Source: Arthrobacter rhizophilus (lineage in GTDB: Bacteria; Actinomycetota; Actinomycetes; Actinomycetales; Micrococcaceae). From it: a stretch of DNA of 59,722 bases. The stretch covers positions 1 through 59,722 of the forward strand of contig NZ_JAPFFT010000025.1 in the NCBI RefSeq assembly GCF_026241105.1, in the 5' to 3' direction. Both the position numbers and the translations under genes were made by a program. The notes under the pieces are model-generated. The model was not told the origin of the DNA. It saw only the letters and a list, made by a program, of their open reading frames with translations, and searched no databases. Below, one piece after another: positions 32,872 through 41,599 of the stretch; within the stretch, counting starts at the first letter, position 1; every line of letters begins with the position of its first letter.

Positions 32872-34983
32872 ATGGGCACCCTGTCCACGCCCGTCCCGGC
32901 AGAACACCAACAGCCCCATCATGAGCCCAGCAGGGTGGCCCTTGTGGGGGTCCACGGCTTCGGCGCGCACCACCTGCAGAACCTCGAAAGGCTCCAGGCC
33001 AACGGCGTCGTGCGCCTTGTTGCCGTAGCTGATCCGAATCCGCCTGCCCCCGGCGCCCTCCCGCCCGGGACCGCCGTATTCAGCAACTTGGACGAACTCC
33101 TGGCGGGAACCCCCGCGCTGGACCTGGTCATTGTGGCCACGCCCATCCAGACCCACGCACAACTCGCACTCACAACCCTCCCCCACGCCGACTTGTACCT
33201 GGAGAAGCCCCCAGTCGCTTCCCTCGCCGATTTCAATCGCCTGCAGGAAGCCGCCATCGCGGCCGGCAGAAGCGTCCAGGTCGGCTTCCAAAGTCTTGGA
33301 TCCCGAGGCCTCCAGGCGATCGAGGACCTACTCGCGGCGGGAGAGATCGGCACCCTCCTGGGCATCTCGGCCACCGGACGCTGGGTGCGTGACCGCGCCT
33401 ATTACAAGCGCTCACGCTGGGCGGGCAAACGCAGCCTGGACGGCGTGGACGTCGTGGACGGGGTGGCAACCAACCCCCTGGCACACGCCATCGCCACCGC
33501 GCTGAGGATCGCCGGGGCGCGGACGGTAGACGATCTTGCCTCCGTGGAAACCGACCTGTACCGCGCCAACGACATCGAATCCGATGACACATCCGTGATC
33601 CGCATCCGCACCGCCGCAGGCTTGCCCATCACGTGCGCGCTCACGCTGTGCGCTGCCGAATCCGTGGAACCGTACATCACGCTGCAGGGCAGCGAAGGCA
33701 CCGCAGTATTCCATTACACCGAAGACCGCCTTGGCGTCAGCTCCGCCACCGGGGAGCGCGAAACCGTATACAGCCGGGTGGACCTCACGGAGGACCTGCT
33801 GGAGCATCGTCGCCACCCGCGCGCGCCGGTTACGGGACTGATCAGCCCCGCAACCGCCGCGCCGCTGATCAGCCCGCTCGCGGACAGCGGCGCCTTCATG
33901 CAGGTCCTGGAAGCCATCCGCACAGCGGAATCCCCGGCGCTGATCCCAGAGCAGTATGTCGTCTGGGAGGGCGAGGGTGATGCCGCCCGAGCGGTGATCG
34001 TCGGAATCGAAGAGGCGCTGGAACGCGCGACGGCGGCGCACGCCACCTTCAGCGAACTCGGCTTGCCATGGGCGCGACCGGCCGCGGTCGACGTCGAAAG
34101 GCCGGTTTTGGGCCTGCCCGACGGCGGGGAACCGGGCGCCTCAGTGATTGAAACCAGCCAGGGCTCCGCCGTCGTCTTGGCAACACTGCAGAGCGGTGCC
34201 GGCCTTGCCGCGCGGCTTTCGCCGCGGCCTTACCTGCACCCGGTCCGCTCGCTCGCTGGAGTCACGGTCACCGACCATCTGCCGGCGGACCACCCCTGGC
34301 ATCTTGGCGCGGGATTCGCCCTGCAGGATGTGAACGGCACCAATTTCTGGGGCGGCAAGACGTACACCCGCGCAGCGGGCCGTTACGAAGAACCGCAGGA
34401 CCATGGCCGCATCATCGAACTGTCAGCAACGTCCGGTCCGGGCCTCCTGGAGCAGGAATTGAGCTGGCAGGCACCGGACGGCAATGAACTCCTCCGGGAA
34501 CGCAGAACTACGCGCTCCCGGCTGATTGACCCTCGCACGTGGCAACTGGACCTAGCAACAGAACTGACCGCCGTCGTCGACTCCACGCTGGGCGGCCCCG
34601 GTTCAAACGGCGCCCCCGGAAGCGGCTACGGCGGCTTCTTCTGGCGCTTGGCTGCCTGCTCCGGGGCAGAAGTCTTCACAGCGGATAGGCACGGCGAACC
34701 GGAAGTCCACGGCTCCGATTCGCCGTGGCTGGCATGGACAGCGGACTTCCCTGAGGGCCCCGCCAGCCTGGTGTTCGCGGCTCCGGCCGAGGCCCCGGAT
34801 CCTTGGTTCGTCCGGATGTCGGATTACCCCGCAGTGGGTTCGGCCCTGGCCTGGGACCGGCCTGTGGAGCTTGCCGCCGGCGAATCCTTGGTCCGCTCCT
34901 TGACGGTGTGGATCGTGGACGCCAAGCTGGCGCCGGCCGAGGTTGCCCAGCTGACAGCCACCCGGGGTTCCGCCGCACGATAG
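32872..34983 (+). CDS. Gfo/Idh/MocA oxidoreductase fused to a PmoA (DUF6807) domain
   Basis: Encodes 703 residues, twice the usual length. Residues 20-370 are a Gfo/Idh/MocA dehydrogenase: SRVALVGVHGFGAHHL binds NAD(P), YLEKPPVASL carries the family EKP Lys, and GVATNPLAHAIATAL fits the active-site His helix. Residues 400-690 match the PmoA-like DUF6807 fold (HPWHLGAGFALQDVNGTNFW). These are separate genes in most sugar-degradation clusters. ATG 32872 follows GAGGAGAG. A LacI-type operator lies upstream and a terminator downstream. It probably oxidises a sugar or glycoside; the substrate is unknown. Confidence 0.87.
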   Translation: MGTLSTPVPAEHQQPHHEPSRVALVGVHGFGAHHLQNLERLQANGVVRLVAVADPNPPAPGALPPGTAVFSNLDELLAGTPALDLVIVATPIQTHAQLALTTLPHADLYLEKPPVASLADFNRLQEAAIAAGRSVQVGFQSLGSRGLQAIEDLLAAGEIGTLLGISATGRWVRDRAYYKRSRWAGKRSLDGVDVVDGVATNPLAHAIATALRIAGARTVDDLASVETDLYRANDIESDDTSVIRIRTAAGLPITCALTLCAAESVEPYITLQGSEGTAVFHYTEDRLGVSSATGERETVYSRVDLTEDLLEHRRHPRAPVTGLISPATAAPLISPLADSGAFMQVLEAIRTAESPALIPEQYVVWEGEGDAARAVIVGIEEALERATAAHATFSELGLPWARPAAVDVERPVLGLPDGGEPGASVIETSQGSAVVLATLQSGAGLAARLSPRPYLHPVRSLAGVTVTDHLPADHPWHLGAGFALQDVNGTNFWGGKTYTRAAGRYEEPQDHGRIIELSATSGPGLLEQELSWQAPDGNELLRERRTTRSRLIDPRTWQLDLATELTAVVDSTLGGPGSNGAPGSGYGGFFWRLAACSGAEVFTADRHGEPEVHGSDSPWLAWTADFPEGPASLVFAAPAEAPDPWFVRMSDYPAVGSALAWDRPVELAAGESLVRSLTVWIVDAKLAPAEVAQLTATRGSAAR

Positions 34984-34994
34984 ACGTGCAAGAA

Positions 34995-35021
34995 GGCGGG
35001 AGCACGCAAAGTGCCCCCGCC
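34995..35021. terminator. Bidirectional hairpin terminator
   Basis: GGCGGG-A-GCAC (34995-35005) pairs with GTGC-C-CCCGCC (35011-35021) around a five-base loop, between convergent stops at 34983 and 35038. A short T-rich stretch follows on the plus side. Confidence 0.65.
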
Positions 35022-35037
35022 TGTTTGCGCCGGGTGT

Positions 35038-35877
35038 TTACGCGTATGGGAGCACGAGCTCCGCGTAGCGCTGCTTCATGGTTTCCAGGACCGCGTCGCC
35101 GTCGGCGTCCCAGATGTCCTGGTTGAAGATTTCCACTTCGATGTCGCCCGTGTAGCCAGCGTCGCGTACCCAGGTGCCGATCGTCGTAAAGTCGATCACG
35201 CCGTCGCCCATCATGCCGCGCGAGAGCAGCGCGTCGGCGGCGATGGGGAGGTTGAAGTCGCACACTTGGTAGGACGCGATCCGCTGTTCCCGGCCAGCCC
35301 GCTGAATCTGCTGCTTCAGTTCCGGATCCCACCAGACGTGGAAGGTGTCGACGGCGACGCCGACGGCCCTTGCGTCGAAAGGTGCGGCGAGGTCAAGCGC
35401 CTGTCCGAGGGTCGAGATGAGGGCACGGTCCGCCGCGTACATCGGGTGCAGCGGCTCAAGGACCAGCCGGACCCCATGCTCGACGGCGAAGGGCACCAGG
35501 TCCTCGAGGCGATCGGCCACGCGCTGGCGGGCTGCGACGACGTCCTTTTCTCCCCGCGCCAGGCCGCCGACCACCAAGAACAGCTCCCGGGTATCCAGCG
35601 CCACGGCTTCGAGGACGGCTGCCCTGTTATCGGCCAGAGCGGCTGCCTGCCCCTCGGCGTCGGCCGCTGTGAGGAAACCGCCCCGGCAAAGGGACGATAC
35701 GCGCAGTCCGGCATCCTTGATCAGTTTGGCCGCCTTGTCCAGGCCGGTGTCGGCGACGATGTCGCGCCACGGCCCGATCGCCGGAATGCCGGCACGGACG
35801 CAGCCGTCCACGGCTTCGGCGAGCGTCCATTTCTTGGTGGTGGCGCTGTTCAGCGACAATCTGGAAAAGTCGCTCAT
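35038..35877 (-). CDS. TIM-barrel sugar isomerase/epimerase (AP-endonuclease-2 family)
   Basis: Encodes 279 residues. The xylose-isomerase-like barrel is shown by GIPAIGPWRD, LVLEPLHPMYAADRALI (metal-binding Glu), AVGVAVDTFHVWWDPEL (Asp-x-x-His), ASYQVCDFNLP and GYTGDIEVEIFNQ (second Glu). Such enzymes isomerise or epimerise sugars, keto-inositols or 3-keto-glycosides. The ATG overlaps the DUF993 stop (ATGA). It is the last gene of a three-gene leftward operon with an oxidoreductase, which fits oxidise-then-isomerise catabolism. Confidence 0.88.
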   Translation of the reverse strand: MSDFSRLSLNSATTKKWTLAEAVDGCVRAGIPAIGPWRDIVADTGLDKAAKLIKDAGLRVSSLCRGGFLTAADAEGQAAALADNRAAVLEAVALDTRELFLVVGGLARGEKDVVAARQRVADRLEDLVPFAVEHGVRLVLEPLHPMYAADRALISTLGQALDLAAPFDARAVGVAVDTFHVWWDPELKQQIQRAGREQRIASYQVCDFNLPIAADALLSRGMMGDGVIDFTTIGTWVRDAGYTGDIEVEIFNQDIWDADGDAVLETMKQRYAELVLPYA

Positions 35878-37088
35878 GCGCCCACTCCGTTGATGCGAAG
35901 GTAATCGGACATCCGGAAGGCGGCCAGCGCGGGATCGCACAGGAGTCCGGCCTGGTCGGCGAGTTCGAAGGTGCGGGCCAGGTGGACCACGGAGCGGCCG
36001 GAGTGCAGCCCGCCGACCATCTGGAATCCGGGCTGTTTGCCGTTGAGCCAGGACAGGAAGGCGATCCCGGTCTTGTAGTAGAACGTGGGGGCGCTGAAGA
36101 TGTGCTTGCCGAGATCGCGCGTGGAGTCGAGGATGGCGCGCGCGTCCGCAGCGTTTCCGGCGTCGTACTTCTGCAAAGCGACCGAAGCGGCAGGGTAGAT
36201 CGCGGCGAAGATGCCCAGCAGCGCGTCCGAGTGGTGGGTGCCGTCGCCGTCGATCAGTTCCGGGTAGTTGAAATCGTCGCCGGTGTAGAGGCGGACGCCC
36301 TCCGGCAGGGCGGCGCGCAGGGCAACTTCGTGCGAAGCGTCCAGCAGCGAGACCTTCACGCCGTCCACTTTGTCCGGGTGGTCGCGGATGAGGCCCAGGA
36401 AGGTCTCGGTTGCTTCGGCGACGTCGTCCGAGCCCCAATAGCCGGCCAGCGCGGGGTCGAACATGGTTCCGAGCCAGTGCAGGATGACCGGCTGGTCCAC
36501 TTCGCTGAGGAGGGTGGAGTAGACGTGCAGGTAGTCATCCGGGCTCGTTGCCACTTTGGCCAGCGCGCGGGACGCCATGATGATGACCTTCGGCCCGGCT
36601 TCGCTCACCACCGCGATCTGTTCGCGGTACGCCTCCAACACGGCCTTGATTCCGGCAGGCCCCTCCGGAACAGAGTCCACGTCCAGCTGGTCCGTTCCGG
36701 CGCCGCAGGAGACGAGGTCCCGGACACTCTTGCCGGCGGTGGCCGCGCTACCGGACGCGACTATGGAGGCCGCTTCGATGCCGGTGCGCTTGATGAGTTG
36801 CTGGGTGGCTGCCCAGTCCAAGCCCATGCCGCGCTGGGCCGTATCCATCGCATCGGCAACACCCAGGCCGTAGGACCACAGCTCGTGCCGGTACGCCATG
36901 GTGGTGTCCCAGTCCAAGTGCGCCGGGGCGCCCGGAGTGTTGTCGGCGGTCGCTTCGGGAATGACGTGTGCCGCCGCGTAGGCGCGCCGGGACGTCAACG
37001 GCACCGTCGGCCTGGCCCACGACGTGGCCCGCTGCACCTTGTAGAGGCGGGTCCCGCCGTCGTGGTTTGGAAGAAGAAGGGAAGTCAT
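35874..37088 (-). CDS. DUF993 protein (dihydrodipicolinate-synthase-like barrel)
   Basis: Encodes 404 residues. It fits DUF993, a branch of the class I aldolase/DapA superfamily. Seen motifs: MAYRHELWSYGLGVADAMD, QPVILHWLGTMFDPALAGYW, VDGVKVSLLDASHEVAL (the Lys on a strand, where DapA enzymes form the Schiff base) and VRLYTGDDFNYPELI. It probably acts as a retro-aldolase or dehydratase on the oxidised sugar; this is inferred from fold and neighbours. Its ATG overlaps the oxidoreductase stop (ATGA). Confidence 0.82.
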   Translation of the reverse strand: MTSLLLPNHDGGTRLYKVQRATSWARPTVPLTSRRAYAAAHVIPEATADNTPGAPAHLDWDTTMAYRHELWSYGLGVADAMDTAQRGMGLDWAATQQLIKRTGIEAASIVASGSAATAGKSVRDLVSCGAGTDQLDVDSVPEGPAGIKAVLEAYREQIAVVSEAGPKVIIMASRALAKVATSPDDYLHVYSTLLSEVDQPVILHWLGTMFDPALAGYWGSDDVAEATETFLGLIRDHPDKVDGVKVSLLDASHEVALRAALPEGVRLYTGDDFNYPELIDGDGTHHSDALLGIFAAIYPAASVALQKYDAGNAADARAILDSTRDLGKHIFSAPTFYYKTGIAFLSWLNGKQPGFQMVGGLHSGRSVVHLARTFELADQAGLLCDPALAAFRMSDYLRINGVGA

Positions 37089-38257
37089 CAGAGCACGATC
37101 TCCGGGATATCAATGGTGCGGCGCTCGGCCGAGGACTGCAGCCCGAGTTCGGCGAGCTGCACGCCGCGGGCGGCCGACAGCAGGCCGAAGCGGTGCTCGC
37201 GGCCGGCGACCACGTCGCGCAGGAATTCTTCCCACTGCAGCTTGAAGCCGTTGTCCAGATCGGCGTTGGCGGGGACTTCCTGCCATTGGCTGCGGAAGGA
37301 CTCCGTGACGGGCAGGTCCGGGTTCCAGTCGGGCTTGGGCGTGTGGGCGCGCTGCTGCGCAACGCATTTGTTCAAGCCCGCGACGGCGGAACCGTGCGTG
37401 CCGTCGATCTGGAACTCCACGAGTTCGTCCCTGTAGACCCGGACGGCCCAGGAGGAGTTGATCTGGCCGATGACTTCGTCTCCGCCCAGGGTTTCAAGCT
37501 CGAAGATGCCGTAGGAGGCGTCGTCGGCCGTGGCCTTGTATTCCTTGCCGGCTTCGTCCCAACGGGTCGGGATGTGGGTGGCGGTCTTGGCGTTGACGCT
37601 CCTGACCTTGCCGATAATGCCTTCAAGGACGTAGTTCCAGTGGCAGAACATGTCCGTTGTCATGCCGCCACCGTCTTCCTTGCGGTAGTTCCAGGACGGG
37701 CGCTGCGCTGCCTGGATGTCGCCTTCGAACACCCAGTAGCCGAATTCGCCGCGGATCGAGAGGATCCGGCCGAAGAAGCCCTCATCAACCAGCCGGCGCA
37801 GCTTGACCAGGCCCGGGAGGTACAGCTTGTCATGCACCACGCCTGCCGTGACGCCGGATTCCTTACCGACACGGGCAAGCTCAATGGCCTCCTCCAACGT
37901 CGCCGCCGTCGGCTTTTCGGTGAAGATGTGCTTCCCGGCGCGCATGGCTTTCTTCAGCGTCGCGGCGCGGAGGCTGGTCATCGACGCATCGAAAACGACG
38001 TCGACCGTGGGGTCATTGATGACGGCGTCGAGGTCGGTGGACCACTCGGAGACCTTGTGGAGTTCGGCGAGCTCGCGGATCTTCGCCTCGTTGCGGCCCA
38101 CCAGGATCGGCTCAACCTGAACCTTGGTGCCGTCCGCCAGCGTGAAGCCACCAGCGTCCCGGATGGGGAGGATGGACCGCAGCAGGTGCTGGCGGTAGCC
38201 CATCCGGCCGGTGATGCCGTTCATGGCGATGCGGATCGTCTTTGTTTCGTAGCCCAT
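37088..38257 (-). CDS. Gfo/Idh/MocA-family oxidoreductase
   Basis: Encodes 389 residues. The N-terminus (IRIAMNGITGRMGYRQHLLR) binds NAD(P) although it lacks the plain GxGxxG of the family. HIFTEKPTAATLEEA supplies the EKP Lys and GGGMTTDMFCHWNYVLEGI is the active-site helix with His. It should catalyse the first oxidation in the leftward operon with DUF993 and the isomerase. Upstream, at 38281-38310, an extended palindrome carries a LacI operator, so it is likely repressed by the divergent LacI gene. Confidence 0.88.
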   Translation of the reverse strand: MGYETKTIRIAMNGITGRMGYRQHLLRSILPIRDAGGFTLADGTKVQVEPILVGRNEAKIRELAELHKVSEWSTDLDAVINDPTVDVVFDASMTSLRAATLKKAMRAGKHIFTEKPTAATLEEAIELARVGKESGVTAGVVHDKLYLPGLVKLRRLVDEGFFGRILSIRGEFGYWVFEGDIQAAQRPSWNYRKEDGGGMTTDMFCHWNYVLEGIIGKVRSVNAKTATHIPTRWDEAGKEYKATADDASYGIFELETLGGDEVIGQINSSWAVRVYRDELVEFQIDGTHGSAVAGLNKCVAQQRAHTPKPDWNPDLPVTESFRSQWQEVPANADLDNGFKLQWEEFLRDVVAGREHRFGLLSAARGVQLAELGLQSSAERRTIDIPEIVL

Positions 38258-38280
38258 GAGTCCTCTTCAGATGGAAAGCA

Positions 38281-38310
38281 ATGAAGTGGGAAAGCGCATT
38301 CCCACTTCAT
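38281..38310. promoter_or_regulatory. LacI-family operator, site 2 (extended palindrome)
   Basis: Perfect 11-bp arms ATGAAGTGGGA and TCCCACTTCAT flank AAGCGCAT. The 14-bp core GGAAAGCGCATTCC matches the other sites. It lies 24 bases upstream of the leftward oxidoreductase start. Confidence 0.8.
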
Positions 38311-38336
38311 TCATGATGACACGCAGCTACGCGTCT

Positions 38337-38350
38337 GGCAATCGCTTTCC
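38337..38350. promoter_or_regulatory. LacI-family operator, site 3
   Basis: Minus-strand GGAAAGCGATTGCC, between the two divergent genes, 77 bases before the LacI GTG. Probably used for autoregulation together with site 2. Confidence 0.65.
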
Positions 38351-38426
38351 CGCAGGGAGCCATGACTGCAATAATCGGATGTTGCTGAAAGTGCCCGAGC
38401 TTGAGGCTTTTGAAGAGGAGTTGTCC

Positions 38427-39512
38427 GTGACTGCAAGCACGCTGTCCGAAGTGGCCAAACTGGCCGGCGTCTCCCCCGCCACGGCCTCCCGGGTGCTCAA
38501 TGGTTCCACCCGAACCCCCGCACCGGAGATCGCCGAGCGCGTCCGGCAGGCGGCCGACACCCTTGGCTACATTGCGAATGCGCAGGCCCAGGCGCTGGCG
38601 AAGTCCAGCACGGGGCTCATTGGCCTGATCGTGCACGACATCGCGGACCCCTATTTTTCCGCCATAGCGCAAGGCGTCCAGGCCGCAGCACGGCAGGAGC
38701 GCCGCATGGTGCTGCTCGCCACCACCAACGGCACACCCGCTGAGGAGAAGGACGCTGTCGTCGCCTTCGCTGCACGGCGTGCCGAGTCGATCGTCATCGC
38801 AGGATCGCGTTCGACACGTTCCGAAGACGCCCATGCGAACACCGAGCTAGCCGCCGAATTGGACCGCTACTGCCGCAACGGGGGGCAGGTGGGCGTCGTA
38901 GGGAAACCGATTCTGGGCGTCGCCGAAACGGACAACTACTGCACCATCACCGTGCCTAACGAGCAACTTGCGCGGGATCTGGCGCAGGAATTGGCGCACA
39001 CCCACAAAGGGCCGTTCGTCATTGTGGCCGGGCCAGAGGGACTGGCCACTTCGGATGAGCGCGTCGTGGGATTCCAACGCGGCTTGTCCGACGCCGGCCA
39101 GCCCGCCGCGGATGTTGTGCACGTCCCGTTCAACCGGAACGGTGGCTTCGACGCCGGCATTGAGCTTGCCTGGCGGATCAAGGCGTCCGACCAGTCGGCG
39201 CTGGAGCAGCGCTTGTGCATTTTCGCGACGAACGACGTCATGGCCATCGGGGTGGCAGCCGCGTTGAGGGACCGGGGGCTCAGGGTCCCCCATGACGCCA
39301 GCCTCGCAGGGTTCGACGACATCGAATGGCTCCGGGACTTCCGGCCGGCGCTTTCCACTGTTCACCTTCCCCTTGAGGAGATCGGCAGGCTCGCCACTCT
39401 CGGAAGCTCGAACGAGCGGAAGGCAGGCGAGGAACCCGGCCCCCTCTCCCCCGTCACCGGCAAAGTGATGCTGCGACGTAGCACCGAAACACCACACTCG
39501 GCCCGGGGGTAG
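38427..39512 (+). CDS. LacI-family transcriptional regulator
   Basis: Encodes 361 residues from a GTG six bases after GAAGAGGAG. The helix-turn-helix STLSEVAKLAGVSPATASRV is at the very N-terminus, followed by the hinge helix ANAQAQALAKSSTGLIGLIV and a periplasmic-binding-protein-like effector domain to RPALSTVHLPLEEIGRLA. It is the obvious candidate to bind the five GGAAAGCGNNTNCC sites at 32.8, 38.3 and 39.6 kb. The inducer should be a metabolite of the sugar handled by this locus. Confidence 0.9.
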   Translation: MTASTLSEVAKLAGVSPATASRVLNGSTRTPAPEIAERVRQAADTLGYIANAQAQALAKSSTGLIGLIVHDIADPYFSAIAQGVQAAARQERRMVLLATTNGTPAEEKDAVVAFAARRAESIVIAGSRSTRSEDAHANTELAAELDRYCRNGGQVGVVGKPILGVAETDNYCTITVPNEQLARDLAQELAHTHKGPFVIVAGPEGLATSDERVVGFQRGLSDAGQPAADVVHVPFNRNGGFDAGIELAWRIKASDQSALEQRLCIFATNDVMAIGVAAALRDRGLRVPHDASLAGFDDIEWLRDFRPALSTVHLPLEEIGRLATLGSSNERKAGEEPGPLSPVTGKVMLRRSTETPHSARG

Positions 39513-39555
39513 TCCCCGAAGCCCCGGCCGTTGTGACCGGCGCAACAATTCAGCC

Positions 39556-39617
39556 TTGACAGCGGGGCCGCGCGGGTGTCTTATGGAAAGCGCTTACCAG
39601 ATGGGAAAGCGCATACC
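39556..39617 (+). promoter_or_regulatory. Promoter with two LacI-family operators (sites 4 and 5)
   Basis: TTGACA (39556-39561), 17 bases, TCTTAT (39579-39584). Operators GGAAAGCGCTTACC (39585-39598) and GGAAAGCGCATACC (39604-39617) start directly after the -10 box, a classic roadblock position for repression of the transporter-mutarotase unit. Confidence 0.75.
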
Positions 39618-39728
39618 AAGCGGCAGTTCAGGCCAATTCTTGCGATGGCGCCCCCCTCCGGCTGGAAACCAAACCCCAAAGATGGGGTGGCATCCAGTGG
39701 CCCAACGACTTGTCCAAAGGAGGACAAT

Positions 39729-41123
39729 ATGAAGATCGACGCGAGTACACAGCGAAGTTCAGCCGGACCTCGCCAGTCCAGCACCTCGAAGAAGGCCGCG
39801 GCCAGCGGCTGGATCGGGAGCGCCCTCGAGTACTACGACTGGTTCATCTATGCGCAGGCCGCTGCGCTGGTGTTTCCCGGCGTTTTCTTCCCCGCGGGAA
39901 ATCCGACCGTGGCCCTTATCGCCTCGCTGGGCACCTATGCCGTGGGCTACGTTGCCCGCCCGATTGGCGCATTCGTCCTCGGGCAGTGGGGTGACAAGCA
40001 CGGCCGCAAGAATGTTTTGGTCTTGGCCATGTTGATGATGGGCGCGTCGACCTTCGCCGTTGCACTGCTACCCACCTACGGGCAGGTCGGCCTCCTTGCT
40101 CCCGTCCTGCTGGTTGCGGTCCGACTCATCCAGGGCTTCGCAGTGGCGGGCGAACTGAGCGGCGCCAGCGCCATGATCGTGGAGCACGCGCCCTTCGGCC
40201 GCAGGGGCTTCTACGCGAGTTTCGCGCTCCAGGGCACTCAAGCCGGCCAGATTATCGCAGCCGCGGTCTTCCTTCCGCTCTCTGCCATGCTCTCTGATGA
40301 ATCGTTCAAATCCTGGGGCTGGCGCATTCCGTTCCTCCTCAGCGCACTCGTGGTGTTCGCCGGATACATGATCCGCCGCCGGGTCGAAGAGACCCCCGTC
40401 TTCGTGGAGGAAAAGGCTCACCAAGAGATCGCGAAGGCACCAATCGTCCGCGTATTGCGGGAAAACGGACTCAACGTGGTGCGGGCAGTCTGCATGACCC
40501 TGGTGAACGTGGTCGGCGTCACGGTGGCAGTCTTCGGAGCGGCGTACGCCACCCAACCGGGTTACGGCGTCGGAATGAGCACGAGCGTCTATCTCTGGAT
40601 CCCGGTCCTGGCCAACGTCGTCGCGCTGGCCCTTATCCCCTTGTTTGGAGACCTGTCGGATCGCTTCGGCCGCCGGCCCCTGATGATCTTCGGCTCGCTG
40701 AGCTCCGGCGCGCTCGCCTACGCCTACCTGTACGCGGTCAGCCAGAACAACGTCATACTCACCATCGTTCTCTCGATCCTCATGTGGGGAACCCTCTACC
40801 AAGTCTGGAATGCAACATTCGCCAGCTTCTTCCAGGAACTCTTCCCTTCCCGCACCCGCGTCACCGGATTCGCCATCTCACAGAACATCGGCCTCGTCAT
40901 CACCGCATTCCTGCCGAGCATCTTCACAGCGATCGCCCCGCCGGGGTCCTCGAATGTGCCGCTCGTCATCGGCTCCATCTGCTTCGGAATCACGATCATC
41001 GGAGCTGTTGCCGCCTGGTCCGCCCGGGAAACGTACCGTATCCCGCTCAACCAGCTGGGCACGCCGAACGCGACGCCGGTGCCCCGCGAGGAGTACAACC
41101 GGCTCAGGAGCGGCACCCGGTAA
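39729..41123 (+). CDS. MFS transporter, metabolite:H+ symporter (MHS) family
   Basis: Encodes 464 residues with about 12 TM helices. The opening GWIGSALEYYDWFIYAQAAA is the MHS/ProP-KgtP signature. GDKHGRKNVLVLAM and GDLSDRFGRRPLMIFG are the two MFS loop motifs. VAVRLIQGFAVAGELSGASA matches MHS TM4. The family imports organic acids, osmolytes and shikimate-like acids rather than plain sugars, so the substrate may be a sugar acid. AAAGGAGG precedes the ATG. It shares a LacI-controlled transcript with the mutarotase. Confidence 0.92.
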   Translation: MKIDASTQRSSAGPRQSSTSKKAAASGWIGSALEYYDWFIYAQAAALVFPGVFFPAGNPTVALIASLGTYAVGYVARPIGAFVLGQWGDKHGRKNVLVLAMLMMGASTFAVALLPTYGQVGLLAPVLLVAVRLIQGFAVAGELSGASAMIVEHAPFGRRGFYASFALQGTQAGQIIAAAVFLPLSAMLSDESFKSWGWRIPFLLSALVVFAGYMIRRRVEETPVFVEEKAHQEIAKAPIVRVLRENGLNVVRAVCMTLVNVVGVTVAVFGAAYATQPGYGVGMSTSVYLWIPVLANVVALALIPLFGDLSDRFGRRPLMIFGSLSSGALAYAYLYAVSQNNVILTIVLSILMWGTLYQVWNATFASFFQELFPSRTRVTGFAISQNIGLVITAFLPSIFTAIAPPGSSNVPLVIGSICFGITIIGAVAAWSARETYRIPLNQLGTPNATPVPREEYNRLRSGTR

Positions 41124-41191
41124 GCTGCGCGATTATGACGGCGATTCGCGGTCTTTTGGATGAAACGATTCACAGAAAGAGGAGAATCCCC

Positions 41192-41524
41192 ATGCGCGTC
41201 TGCTTCCGTTCCTCGGTCAAATCCAGCCAGATTCCCGAATACCGGCGCCGCCACGCTGCAGTGTGGCCGGAGATGCTCCGTGAACTCAAGGCAGCCGGCT
41301 GGAATAACTACTCGCTGTTCCTCGCCGACGACGGGCTGCTAGTGGGATACGTGGAATGCGACGATTTCGACGCCGCACGTGCCCGCATGGCCCTGACCGA
41401 TGTGAATGCCCGCTGGCAGGCGGAAATGGCACTCCTGTTCGAACACGACGCACGGGCACCGGACCAAGGCTTCCTTCAACTCACGGAAATCTTCAATCTC
41501 GAGGACCAGTTGTCTGGGGGCTAA
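41192..41524 (+). CDS. rhaM: L-rhamnose mutarotase (RhaM/DUF718 family)
   Basis: Encodes 110 residues. The family signature YRRRHAAVWPEMLRELKAAG holds the catalytic His21; YSLFLADDGLLVGYVECDDF and NARWQAEMALLF complete the ferredoxin-like fold. RhaM interconverts alpha and beta anomers of L-rhamnose. AGAGGAG precedes the ATG at 41192, 68 bases after the transporter stop. It suggests that the locus handles L-rhamnose or a related 6-deoxy sugar. The stop codon is within the first unit of a downstream tandem repeat. Confidence 0.9.
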   Translation: MRVCFRSSVKSSQIPEYRRRHAAVWPEMLRELKAAGWNNYSLFLADDGLLVGYVECDDFDAARARMALTDVNARWQAEMALLFEHDARAPDQGFLQLTEIFNLEDQLSGG

Positions 41525-41599
41525 GGCCTCAGGCACAGTCCGGGGACTAAGGTTTCAGGCACAGACCGGCCGGCTGAGGTTTCAGGCACAGACCGGGGC
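41521..41599. repeat. 26-27-bp tandem repeat, three copies
   Basis: Units start with CT(A/G)AGG at 41521, 41547 and 41574 and share TTCAGGCACAGACCGG (the first unit has CTCAGGCACAGTCCGG). The first unit contains the TAA stop of the mutarotase gene. Confidence 0.85.

Noticed and set aside
34676..35332. Minus-strand frame of 218 codons over the PmoA part
   Set aside because: Arg/Pro-rich shadow frame of a well-supported plus-strand domain and a terminator.
35038..36438. A long fused frame upstream of the TIM-barrel isomerase
   Set aside because: The upstream part is antisense-like low-complexity text inside the DUF993 gene; the ATG at 35877 overlaps the DUF993 stop and begins the real domain.
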